In this document: piece after piece, positions 56,955 through 64,000 of the stretch
How positions within the stretch are numbered: the stretch's first letter is position 1
Layout of the letters: each line of letters begins with the position of its first letter
NCBI RefSeq assembly: GCF_002879865.1
Contig: NZ_PNXY01000009.1
Span: 124,001-188,000, forward strand
Reading direction: 5' to 3'
Length of the DNA stretch: 64,000 nt
DNA from: Paraburkholderia rhynchosiae
GTDB lineage: Bacteria > Pseudomonadota > Gammaproteobacteria > Burkholderiales > Burkholderiaceae
Notes under the pieces: generated by a model
The model's database searches: none
Seen by the model: the letters and a program-made list of their open reading frames with translations, nothing else
Told to the model about the DNA's origin: nothing
Translations under genes and position numbers: made by a program

Positions 56955-57743
56955 GCCACGAATCTCGCTCAGTCTCGCGAGGTTGAAATGAGCGTCGGCA
57001 TGCGTCGGGTCAAGCTCTATGCACCGCAGATAGGCCCCTTCCGCAGCTTCATAGCGCTTCAGTTCTTCGAGAACGACCGCCCGGTTGAAGTGCAGTAGCG
57101 CGTCATCGGGGAAGTGCTGCAAAGCCCCGTCGAAAATGGACAACGCCTCGTCGCAGCGCGTCTCTGCCTCGCATAGCAATACGCCCAAGTTGGTGTATGC
57201 GTCGTAGTGCGGTGCTGGCGAGAGTTCAAGCACTTTCCGGTAGGCCTGCTCCGCACCGACAGCGTCGGTTTCGGTCAGCTGTTCGGCCAGTGCGAACCAT
57301 TCTTCCGCCTGTTCTTCGCGGCTCTCCTGGTTTCGCGGTACCGAGTCGAGAAACGCCACGTCGCCCCGGATAGGCGCGACCTCGAAGTCAAGCAGATGCT
57401 GGCCCGAATCAGCGTCCCAGTGCGCCTGTCCCGACCTCACGGCCACGGTCTCACCCACAGACGTAATTCGAATCCCGGACAGTGGAAGCTCGTCAGGGAG
57501 TTCGGCTTTCAGCTTGGCAAGCGCCCTCAGAATTTTACGTGCGGAGACTCTGGCCGATTGCAGCTGGAACGCAGTGCGCAGCAGCACAACATCCTGGAAG
57601 GAAAATCGAAGCTCGTTCCGTCGACCTCGCGACGGGTGGACGAATCCGGCGTCAATCAGCCCGGAAAGGACCCGACGCGACACGCCCAGCAGCGATTGAA
57701 GGCTGCGCAACGAGTAATCGTTTGACTGGCTCCGTCTTGTCAC
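56901..57743 (-). CDS. MerR-type HTH protein with tetratricopeptide repeats
   Basis: 280 residues. The N-terminal 75 residues are a MerR-like winged helix (YSLRSLQSLLGVSRRVLSGL, then ELRFSFQDVVLLRTA). Residues 150-270 hold at least three TPR units (YDAYTNLGVLLCEAETRCDE, ALLHFNRAVVLEELKRYEAA, ADAHFNLARLSEIRGDKQGL). Its ATG overlaps the ku stop by 4 nt, so it is translated with ku and may regulate the end-joining genes or act as a scaffold. Similar MerR-TPR genes next to ku are familiar in Burkholderiales by recall. The 3' end lies inside a duplicated segment. Confidence 0.8.
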   Translation of the reverse strand: MTRRSQSNDYSLRSLQSLLGVSRRVLSGLIDAGFVHPSRGRRNELRFSFQDVVLLRTAFQLQSARVSARKILRALAKLKAELPDELPLSGIRITSVGETVAVRSGQAHWDADSGQHLLDFEVAPIRGDVAFLDSVPRNQESREEQAEEWFALAEQLTETDAVGAEQAYRKVLELSPAPHYDAYTNLGVLLCEAETRCDEALSIFDGALQHFPDDALLHFNRAVVLEELKRYEAAEGAYLRCIELDPTHADAHFNLARLSEIRGDKQGLVRHLSAYRRLAG

Positions 57744-58690
57744 TTGCGTGCTCGGACCTTTGCTGGTGGCGCCTCTTTGACGTCCGGCTTCGGCGTCGCG
57801 CGCTTGACAGGCCGGCGAGGCTTGGCGGCAAGCACTTCGACATCGGCGGGCGAAGTCTTTTTCGTCACTGGCGCCTTGGCCGCTGCTGTCTTCACAGGTG
57901 CCTCACGTTTGTCCTTGTTGGCGCTGAGACTAGCCCGAAGGGCTTCCATCAGGTCAATCACCTGTCCGCCAGACTCTTCGGCTGGCGTCTCCGGCGACAC
58001 AATCTGTTTGCCCGCAATCTTCCGGTCGATGGCTTCCAGAATCCGCTTCTTTTCTTCGTCTTCGTAAGCGGTCGGGTCATAGGCGTCTTCCGACACCTGG
58101 TCGATGATTTGCAGTGCGAGTTTCAGTTCCGTATCGCTGACGGTCACCTGTTCGATATGCAAATCGCTCAACGCGCGCACCTCATCGGCGAATAGCAGTT
58201 GCTGGAACACCATCCCGTCTTCAGCAGGCCGTATCTGGACGATTCGCGTTTTCCCCTTGTACGACCATTTTGCCAGCGCGCAGCGTTCGCTTTCTCGCAT
58301 GGCCCGCTGAAGCAGGCTGTAGGGTTTGCCGCCGCGTTTGTCTGGAGCGATGAAGTACGCCTTGTCGTAGTACAGCGGGTCTACCGACTTTTCGGGGACG
58401 AACGAGACAATTTCCACGACGTGGCTCGCGCCTTCTTCGAGCGCTTTCAGTTCTTCGGGGGCAAAGACGACGAACTGCCCCTTCTCGAACTCGTATCCCT
58501 TCTTCATGTCCGCGCGGGCCACGACTGCGCCGGTGGCCTCGGATATGTACTGCTGCTTCACGCGGCCACCCTCCGGCGTCAGAAGGTTAAATCCGACTCC
58601 GGCAGCGCTATCCGTCGCCGAATACAGTTTCACCGGTATGGACACCAGTCCGAAGGACAGTGTCAGCGATGCGATGGACCGTGCCGCCAT
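57740..58690 (-). CDS. ku: Non-homologous end-joining protein Ku
   Basis: 316 residues: the Ku core starts MAARSIASLTLSFGLVSIPV and contains FVVFAPEELKALEEG and the region FVPEKSVDPLYYDKAYFIAP. Bacterial Ku is a homodimeric ring that binds double-strand ends and recruits LigD. The last 50 residues are Lys/Pro/Ala-rich (VKRATPKPDVKEAPPAKVRA), a basic tail seen in many Ku proteins that contacts DNA. The ATG at 58690 has AGGAGG 5 nt upstream; the open frame to 58840 was rejected. It overlaps the MerR/TPR gene downstream and follows ligD by 185 bp. Confidence 0.95.
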   Translation of the reverse strand: MAARSIASLTLSFGLVSIPVKLYSATDSAAGVGFNLLTPEGGRVKQQYISEATGAVVARADMKKGYEFEKGQFVVFAPEELKALEEGASHVVEIVSFVPEKSVDPLYYDKAYFIAPDKRGGKPYSLLQRAMRESERCALAKWSYKGKTRIVQIRPAEDGMVFQQLLFADEVRALSDLHIEQVTVSDTELKLALQIIDQVSEDAYDPTAYEDEEKKRILEAIDRKIAGKQIVSPETPAEESGGQVIDLMEALRASLSANKDKREAPVKTAAAKAPVTKKTSPADVEVLAAKPRRPVKRATPKPDVKEAPPAKVRARK

Positions 58691-58875
58691 GTGAGCCTCC
58701 TGTGCGCGAGTGCAAGGCTTTACTTGCGCTGCCTGATACCAGTATCTGCGGCCAACGTTAGCGAACGCGCATCTCGTGTGCCGGTGAATCGGCTCGCTTT
58801 CGGCCATGTGGGCGCTCTGCCGCGCTCCAACGCTTATCACTTGTGGTCGCTACATCTGCCAGCGCCGGCCGTCTC

Positions 58876-61383
58876 TCACCGGAGCCGCCTGATTGCCGAC
58901 GCCAACGACTGTTTTGCAAGCCAGTACGCTTCCCAAGGGTCCTGCGTCTGGAAGCTAAGATACTCTCTCGCCGTTTGCACCGTCCACTGCGCACCGCTTT
59001 TAAGGTCAGACAGTTGCTCCCATGACACGGGCATCGAGACGCCCATTCCCGGACGGGCCCTCACGGAGAAGGCGGCAGCCGTGGTCTGCGCCTTGCCATT
59101 GCGCAGATAGTCGACATAAATTTTGCCGATTCTGTTGGCGGCCCCTGATGTTGCTGAAAAGCGGTCCGGGATGGTTTTTGCGAGATGCCGGACGAACGCC
59201 TGCGAGAACACCTTTACAGGTTTGTAGTCCAGTCTTGGCGCAAGCGGAACAACGACGTGCAGCCCTTTGCCGCCGCTGGTTTTCAACCACGCTTGCAGGT
59301 CAAGCTCTTCAAGCAACGCCCGGACAAGAAGCGCGGCCTCCCGAATTTGCTGCCATTTCACTCCGTCGCCGGGGTCCAGGTCAAAAATGACCCTGTCCGG
59401 TTTATCGATGCGCTGTATTGTTGAGTTCCACGTGTGGAACTCAACAACATTCATCTGGGCTGCAGACATAAGCGCGTCTGCCGTGTCGACGGTGAGCAGC
59501 GGCGGATGATTCATCCACAGATTGCGGTCGTGCGCCGTCAAACCGGGCATCCCGGTCTTCTCCGCGTGCTTCTGGAAGAACGTCTGACCGGCTATACCGG
59601 CCGGCGCGCGAACCAGGGCAACAGGCCGGTCCACCAGGTGCGGCAGCATCCACTGGACAACGCTTTCGTAGTACCGGACGAGTTCCAGCTTGCTAACGCC
59701 GCTCGACGGGTCAACGACACGCTCGGGGTGCGTGACCTTGACCTGCGAGACAGGAGTTGGCTTCAGCGTTTCTCCGGACTCACGGACGACGCGTCGCGCG
59801 GGTTTGTCGACCCGCAAGCCTTTCAACGACGCCTGCCGGACAACACCTTCTCCGGTCCACTCCGCGAACTCGACCTCGGCAACCAGCTCCGGGTGTACCC
59901 AACGTTCGGCGCCGGCGGCCCGCCTTGACCAGCGGCTCGGCTTCGATACCGCAACGGCGAACGGACTCGTATCGCGTTCGAGCGGCTGCAGGCGTTCCCA
60001 GAGGTCCTGGCCCCTCCGAGCGTCCCAGCCGGTGCCCACGCTACCTGCATCGTGAAGCTTGCTGCCCACGTAGTAGCCGAGCAGCAAACTGCCGACTTCG
60101 CCGTCCTTGCCGCCCCTGGCGGTGAAGCCACAGATAACGAACTCCTGCCGCAGCCTGGACTTCGCCTTCAGCCACGTCTGCGTCCTTCCAGACTCGTAGC
60201 GAGCGTCGCGATTTTTCAGCATGAGCCCTTCGAGTCCCAGGCCCGCAGCGGCTTCAAATATCTGCGCGATAGGTGCGTCGAAGTCCTGGCTGAAACGTAC
60301 CCGGTCGCCATCGTTTTCAAGCAGCTGCGCCAGTCGCGCGCGCCTCGCCCATAAAGGGACGCTCGTCAGGTCATCGCCGTCGCAGTATGGAAGGTCGAAC
60401 AGGAAATAGACAATGTCGTCATTCGCGGCGCCGTCTATCGCGGCTTGTAGAGCGCCGAAATCCGGTAGTCCGTCCCTGAGGACCACTATCTCACCATCAA
60501 GCCATCCACTCGTGAGGGGGAGCTTCGCGACCTCAGTGGCCAGCGTCGCGAGTTTCTTCGTCCAGTCGTGGCCACCGCTCGTGAACAGCCGTACGCGCCC
60601 CTTGTCGACCCGAGCCAGCATCCGGTAACCGTCCAGCTTCGATTCGACTATCCAGTCGCCGGTTGTCGGTAACGACGAGGCCGTGGTCGCGCGCTGCGGC
60701 TCAAGCTTTGCGGGCAGCGGCGCGCTGACTGCGGCCGACAGGTCTATCGCTGCCACAGCGTCACGCGCGGGCCGGGCGACTTTCGGCTCACGCGCTTCGA
60801 TGGGACCCAGTGGCTTTGCCGTGACGCTGTCAGGAAGCGCCTTGATAACGTCGTACTCGGCTAGCGGCTGCGCCCACTCGTCGCGCTTCTTGAAAAGCAT
60901 CCACTGGTCCTGCTTGTCGTCTGGCTTCGAAATTCTGACGAGCTCCCACAGACCAGCGAGCTTCTCGCCGTGCAGATGAAAGACCAGCTTGCCAGCCTTC
61001 ATTGCCTTACGGGGGTCCCCAACGGGCTCCCACGTTCCGCGGTCCCACACAATGACCGTCCCCGCCCCGTACTGCTTCGGTGGAATCGTTCCTTCGAACG
61101 TCGAATATTCCACCGGATGGTCTTCCACGTGGACGGCCATCCTCTTTTCCTTCGGGTCATAGCAAGGCCCCTTCGGAACCGCCCAAGAGACCAGCACACA
61201 ATCGAGTTCCAGACGAAAGTCGTAATGCAGGCGGCTAGCCCAATGTTTTTGAACGACGAAGCTCAGAGGCGCGGGCTCGCGTGTGACTGGCTTGGCGGGC
61301 GTCGGTTCAGGCGTGACAGTAAAGTCCCGCTTTCTCTGATAGCGGCCAGGAGATGGAGTCGAAGATTCACGGGCGGTTACCAT
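58876..61383 (-). CDS. ligD: DNA ligase D (phosphoesterase-ligase-polymerase)
   Basis: 835 residues with all three LigD domains in the order PE-ligase-Pol. The 3'-phosphoesterase (about 40-170) shows FVVQKHWASRLHYDFRLELD. The ligase has its nucleotidyl lysine K249 in DWIVESKLDGYRMLARVD and an OB fold after it. The polymerase/primase (about 550-835) has VTHPERVVDPSSGVSKLEL and the DxD in VIFDLDPGDGVKW. With Ku it repairs double-strand breaks by end joining. The ATG at 61383 (MVTARESSTPS) is chosen; the frame is open to 61461 but that part looks non-coding. Confidence 0.94.
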   Translation of the reverse strand: MVTARESSTPSPGRYQRKRDFTVTPEPTPAKPVTREPAPLSFVVQKHWASRLHYDFRLELDCVLVSWAVPKGPCYDPKEKRMAVHVEDHPVEYSTFEGTIPPKQYGAGTVIVWDRGTWEPVGDPRKAMKAGKLVFHLHGEKLAGLWELVRISKPDDKQDQWMLFKKRDEWAQPLAEYDVIKALPDSVTAKPLGPIEAREPKVARPARDAVAAIDLSAAVSAPLPAKLEPQRATTASSLPTTGDWIVESKLDGYRMLARVDKGRVRLFTSGGHDWTKKLATLATEVAKLPLTSGWLDGEIVVLRDGLPDFGALQAAIDGAANDDIVYFLFDLPYCDGDDLTSVPLWARRARLAQLLENDGDRVRFSQDFDAPIAQIFEAAAGLGLEGLMLKNRDARYESGRTQTWLKAKSRLRQEFVICGFTARGGKDGEVGSLLLGYYVGSKLHDAGSVGTGWDARRGQDLWERLQPLERDTSPFAVAVSKPSRWSRRAAGAERWVHPELVAEVEFAEWTGEGVVRQASLKGLRVDKPARRVVRESGETLKPTPVSQVKVTHPERVVDPSSGVSKLELVRYYESVVQWMLPHLVDRPVALVRAPAGIAGQTFFQKHAEKTGMPGLTAHDRNLWMNHPPLLTVDTADALMSAAQMNVVEFHTWNSTIQRIDKPDRVIFDLDPGDGVKWQQIREAALLVRALLEELDLQAWLKTSGGKGLHVVVPLAPRLDYKPVKVFSQAFVRHLAKTIPDRFSATSGAANRIGKIYVDYLRNGKAQTTAAAFSVRARPGMGVSMPVSWEQLSDLKSGAQWTVQTAREYLSFQTQDPWEAYWLAKQSLASAIRRLR

Positions 61384-61564
61384 AGTTCCAGCCGGCAAAG
61401 AACGGTGTAATGGCGGACGATGGCGCCGGCACTGCTGTGCAAAGTCCAGCTCCGACGCCAACTACCTGCAAGCGGCCCGATTCCTGTAGCCGCAGGCGCG
61501 AATGAGGCAGGTTGTAGGTCCGCCCCAAGGTTGCCTTCGGATTATGCCGGTACCGGACAGCGAA

Positions 61565-61786
61565 CTAGCTTCTGGCTTCTGTACCTTTAAGCTCGCCGTG
61601 TTTGTGCGAATGGGTCGCGGCATACTTAAGCTCGAAATGCGCGCCCTTGCCGCTACGCGTTGGCGGGAAGTGTTCGCCCTCGACGCATGTCACCTCGAAC
61701 GTGTCTTTGCCATCGTCATGCACGACCGAGTAGATGCCGGACACGTTGACGATTTCGCCCGGCTTGTAAGAGTTGTCGCCTGCCAT
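61565..61786 (-). CDS. Small YjzC-like protein
   Basis: 73 residues: YKPGEIVNVSGIYSVVHDDG, then VTCVEGEHFPPTRSGKGAHF and ELKYAATHSHKHGEL. The GExxxxSGIYxVV and EGExFPPT blocks resemble YjzC and related tiny proteins of unknown role. A GGGAGAG ribosome site precedes the ATG. It lies alone behind ligD's start, on the same strand. Confidence 0.7.
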   Translation of the reverse strand: MAGDNSYKPGEIVNVSGIYSVVHDDGKDTFEVTCVEGEHFPPTRSGKGAHFELKYAATHSHKHGELKGTEARS

Positions 61787-62349
61787 TTTATCTCTCCCTC
61801 TCTTTCGCTTTGTGAATGCAACGTCGGAGCAAGACGCATACCGCTTCGTGACAAGGCTGTGCGGTTCGAATTCCTCAGCGAAGAACACGACTTCAGAATT
61901 TTTTCGTGCGCAAATCTTCCACGCACGTGGCCAGATTCCTGCACGCAGTGTGTCCCATGCAAAATCATCACCCATGTTGCACGGTATACATACTGCTGCC
62001 CGCTTTGCGGTGCAGCCGCGCGACTGGTCGGACATCAACGGCAGCGGTCGCGGGAAAACCGGTACTGTGGGATAGCCTTGAGATACCGGACAGGGTGGCG
62101 AAGTTAGCGCCCTGAGGCGAACGGCTGACGGGCGACGCTGGCTCCGAGGGGCATCTCATGATGCTTGGAACGTGTCTGAAGGCCTCGCTCAGGATAAGTC
62201 GGGGCTCAACTTCACCAAGGGGCATTCTCAAAAGCAAGAGATGCATGCTAGAGAGAATGCACAAACATAGAAAGATAGAAAGGTGTAACCAAGGGGCTTA
62301 CGGGGAAGGCGCGCTTGCGGCGCGACGTTCCGCCGTGAAAGCTGAAGAG
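61787..62349. other. 563-bp stretch without a supported gene
   Basis: Open frames here lack ribosome sites and protein-like sequence. The part nearest 61787 should hold the promoter of the YjzC-like gene. A purine-rich AT patch lies around 62240-62290. No repeat or hairpin of note was seen. Confidence 0.4.
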
Positions 62350-62649
62350 TTAGTTTTGAACCACGATGGACGCCAGAAAACGAACTTCCTTGTCGGCGAC
62401 AAAGTTCTTCGTTGCATCGTTGTAGGTGGCTCGGTACGGTTTCTGAGGCTGCTCGCTGAGCCACTCTTCCTGGGAGCCGTTCCATACTTCGAACAAGACC
62501 AATTCGTCTGCGTCCGCACAGTCTTCGCTGAGCACGGCGCTCACGAAAGTCGGCTCCTCCGCCATCGTCTTCATGAGCTCTGCGAGGTGTGGTACGAACA
62601 GCGCCTTGGTCGACGGAAACAGCTTGAAGCGCACGTAGAGAGATAGCAT
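62350..62649 (-). CDS. Putative quinol monooxygenase-like protein (ABM superfamily)
   Basis: 99 residues with the dimeric alpha-beta barrel pattern of antibiotic biosynthesis monooxygenases: LYVRFKLFPSTKALFVPHLA, TFVSAVLSEDC, DELVLFEVWNGSQEEW and a final strand FLASIVVQN. Members include YgiN-like quinol monooxygenases and heme- or ring-modifying enzymes without cofactor. The substrate is unknown. It lies 157 bp after the sugar isomerase gene on the same strand and may share its transcript. Confidence 0.8.
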   Translation of the reverse strand: MLSLYVRFKLFPSTKALFVPHLAELMKTMAEEPTFVSAVLSEDCADADELVLFEVWNGSQEEWLSEQPQKPYRATYNDATKNFVADKEVRFLASIVVQN

Positions 62650-62806
62650 TGGACTGCCCTGGAATTGTTGCTTCGGAAGCGTGTCAGACGACTGCGCATC
62701 TCCAGTGAGAAGCGTTTCACGAATGACCGGCGCGTCGAAGTCTCAAAAGCAAGCGGCTGCAAGCATCGAGCCGCGGCCGTTCGGCTATTTATTTCAAGCG
62801 TCGCGC

Positions 62807-63664
62807 TTAATTCTCGAACTGGCGAATTGTCGCGTTATACGCACGTGTGGCCATCTCCTCGAGCGGAAGTTTGCGCTCGACTTCGGACAGGATTTCTACG
62901 CCCCACGGACCGTCAAAACCAGTCGCCTGGACTGCCTTGATGAAGCCCTGCACGTCGAGTACGCCTTCACCCGGTAGGCGGCGTTTGTGGCAGGTATCCA
63001 TCCACAGCGGCTCGATTGCGTATCGGTCTGCGTCGTCGAGTTCGATGCCCTTGATGAATTCGGGCTTAATCGTCGCGATTTCCTTGAAGTCGACGTTGCC
63101 ACGGCTCAGGTGCCAGATGTCGAGCAAAAGGCCGGCGTTCTTCCTGTTCGCTCCTTCGACGATGGCCTTACCGGTCTCAATCGTGCGCACGTTGCTGAAC
63201 GGCATGATTTCCAGCATGACTTGCGTACCACGCTTCTCGGCATCATCAGCCAGCTTGCCGAATTCTTCGACCATGAGCGGGATATTTGCGGTTTCTTCGC
63301 CAATGCCAGGGCCGACCTTCACAATGCGCGCGCGGAGTTCTTCTGCAGCTTTGAGGTAGTAGTACCGCATGCTGTCGGACGTACGGCGGCGCTCACCGGT
63401 TTGATACCAGTCGACGAGGAATTCGAACTCAACGTGCTTGATGCCATTAGCTTCGAGGATTCGGCGCATCTCGGGGAAGCCAATCTTGTCGGCGGTAGCG
63501 TAGATGTCCGAGTGAATCATACCGATACCATCCCAGCCTGCTTTGGCTGCCGCTTCGACACGGTCCTTGAAGCTGAAGGGGCTGATTTCGGTCGGGCCAA
63601 ACGGAAAGACGTCGCCAGACAGAGTGAAGTAAGCAGCAACAAGTTCGACTTTAGATTTGGACAT
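62807..63664 (-). CDS. Sugar phosphate isomerase/epimerase (xylose isomerase-like TIM barrel)
   Basis: 285 residues of AP-endonuclease-2 superfamily type. Metal-site residues appear in VMLEIMPFSNV (Glu), LLLDIWHLSRG (Asp, His), GIELDDAD and GPWGVEILSEV (Glu). The N-terminal strand and helix (FKDRVEAAAKAGWDGIGMIH) are typical of sugar epimerases and IolE/IolI-type enzymes; the exact sugar is unknown. A lone metabolic gene, it ends the accessory part of the window. Confidence 0.85.
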   Translation of the reverse strand: MSKSKVELVAAYFTLSGDVFPFGPTEISPFSFKDRVEAAAKAGWDGIGMIHSDIYATADKIGFPEMRRILEANGIKHVEFEFLVDWYQTGERRRTSDSMRYYYLKAAEELRARIVKVGPGIGEETANIPLMVEEFGKLADDAEKRGTQVMLEIMPFSNVRTIETGKAIVEGANRKNAGLLLDIWHLSRGNVDFKEIATIKPEFIKGIELDDADRYAIEPLWMDTCHKRRLPGEGVLDVQGFIKAVQATGFDGPWGVEILSEVERKLPLEEMATRAYNATIRQFEN

Positions 63665-64000
63665 GTAAACCCTCGTGAAGGAAGTAGCGACCAGCCCGAC
63701 GCGGGTGTCGCATGAAGACCATGTCCCAAACTATTACGTAGAAGTGACGGCGGATAAACAGCCCTGAAATCAACTTACCGTAGAGTAAAAATCTACAATC
63801 TAGGCCAATGCAGGTCGGCCAATGTGTCGAAGGCAGCCAAAACGACGCGCAGCATGATTGTTCGAGGGCTGCGGGCCTATCGCAGTCCCGATGGTGCAAT
63901 TTTTCCGGTGAGCGGAAATAACTTTTCGTTCTGTCGCATTTTTCTTTCTCATATCAAGCCTTACTGTGCCTCCTCGAGAACACTAAATTCCGGCTCAACC
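63665..64000. other. Upstream region of the isomerase gene, end of window
   Basis: 336 bp with no convincing gene. It is AT-richer around 63740-63800, the likely promoter of the isomerase gene. Confidence 0.4.

Noticed and set aside
58629..58638. Further copy of the TATGGACA motif
   Set aside because: It lies inside the ku coding sequence and differs at the end (TATGGACAC); a chance match.

Overview
The window is high-GC DNA from a beta-proteobacterium of the Burkholderia/Paraburkholderia type. This rests on recall of gene order and protein style, not a database search. The block ubiX-grxD-prmC-prfA-hemA, and a ugpBAEC transporter next to a glycerophosphodiesterase-like lipoprotein gene, are familiar from that group's main chromosome. 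Roughly 1-17.3 kb is ordinary chromosome: quinone and heme metabolism, release factor and its methylase, an aminopeptidase P, an HAD phosphatase, an AsmA-like protein, the ABC-F protein EttA and the Ugp transporter. Oddities there are a response regulator with Glu at the phospho-acceptor position, a GDPD-family lipoprotein that has lost most catalytic residues, and an array of 49-bp palindromic repeats just upstream of ugpB.

From about 17.5 kb the sequence changes character: lower GC, many small unknown genes, broken genes and repeats. At 17.57-23.8 kb lies a minus-strand operon of three large overlapping tyrosine-recombinase-type genes plus a small coiled-coil gene. Its layout recalls Tn554-type and 'gamma-mobile-trio' islands, and a TATGGACAT motif recurs at both ends. 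On its open side is a rightward cargo of a SIR2-family gene and a Hachiman pair (hamA, hamB). The 3' end of hamB abuts a truncated imuB, left over from an SOS-regulated imuA-imuB locus.

From 30 to 56 kb, two close paralogues of imuA, each with a LexA box and only a stump of imuB, frame a second defence cluster. It holds a complete type I Zorya system (zorA-zorB-zorC-zorD), a single-chain GmrSD-type (DUF262 + HNH) endonuclease, and a type I restriction-modification operon (hsdM-hsdS-hsdR). A decayed CD-NTase-like fragment and an unknown 268-aa protein with a ubiquitin-like C-terminal segment also lie here. Nearby are an H-NS-family protein with three DNA-binding motifs and a histone H1-like tail, and an SRAP-family (YedK/HMCES) protein with a helical insertion.

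From 56 to 64 kb there is a bacterial non-homologous end-joining locus (MerR-like/TPR protein, Ku, LigD), then small stress-type genes, a putative antibiotic-biosynthesis-type monooxygenase and a sugar phosphate isomerase/epimerase. Functionally, most of 17.5-61.5 kb concerns DNA mobility, invading DNA, and DNA damage or repair. The main candidates for new biology are the recombinase-SIR2-Hachiman unit, the repeated imuA scars around defence genes, the CD-NTase remnant with its partner, the ugpB-upstream palindromes and the triple-headed H-NS protein.
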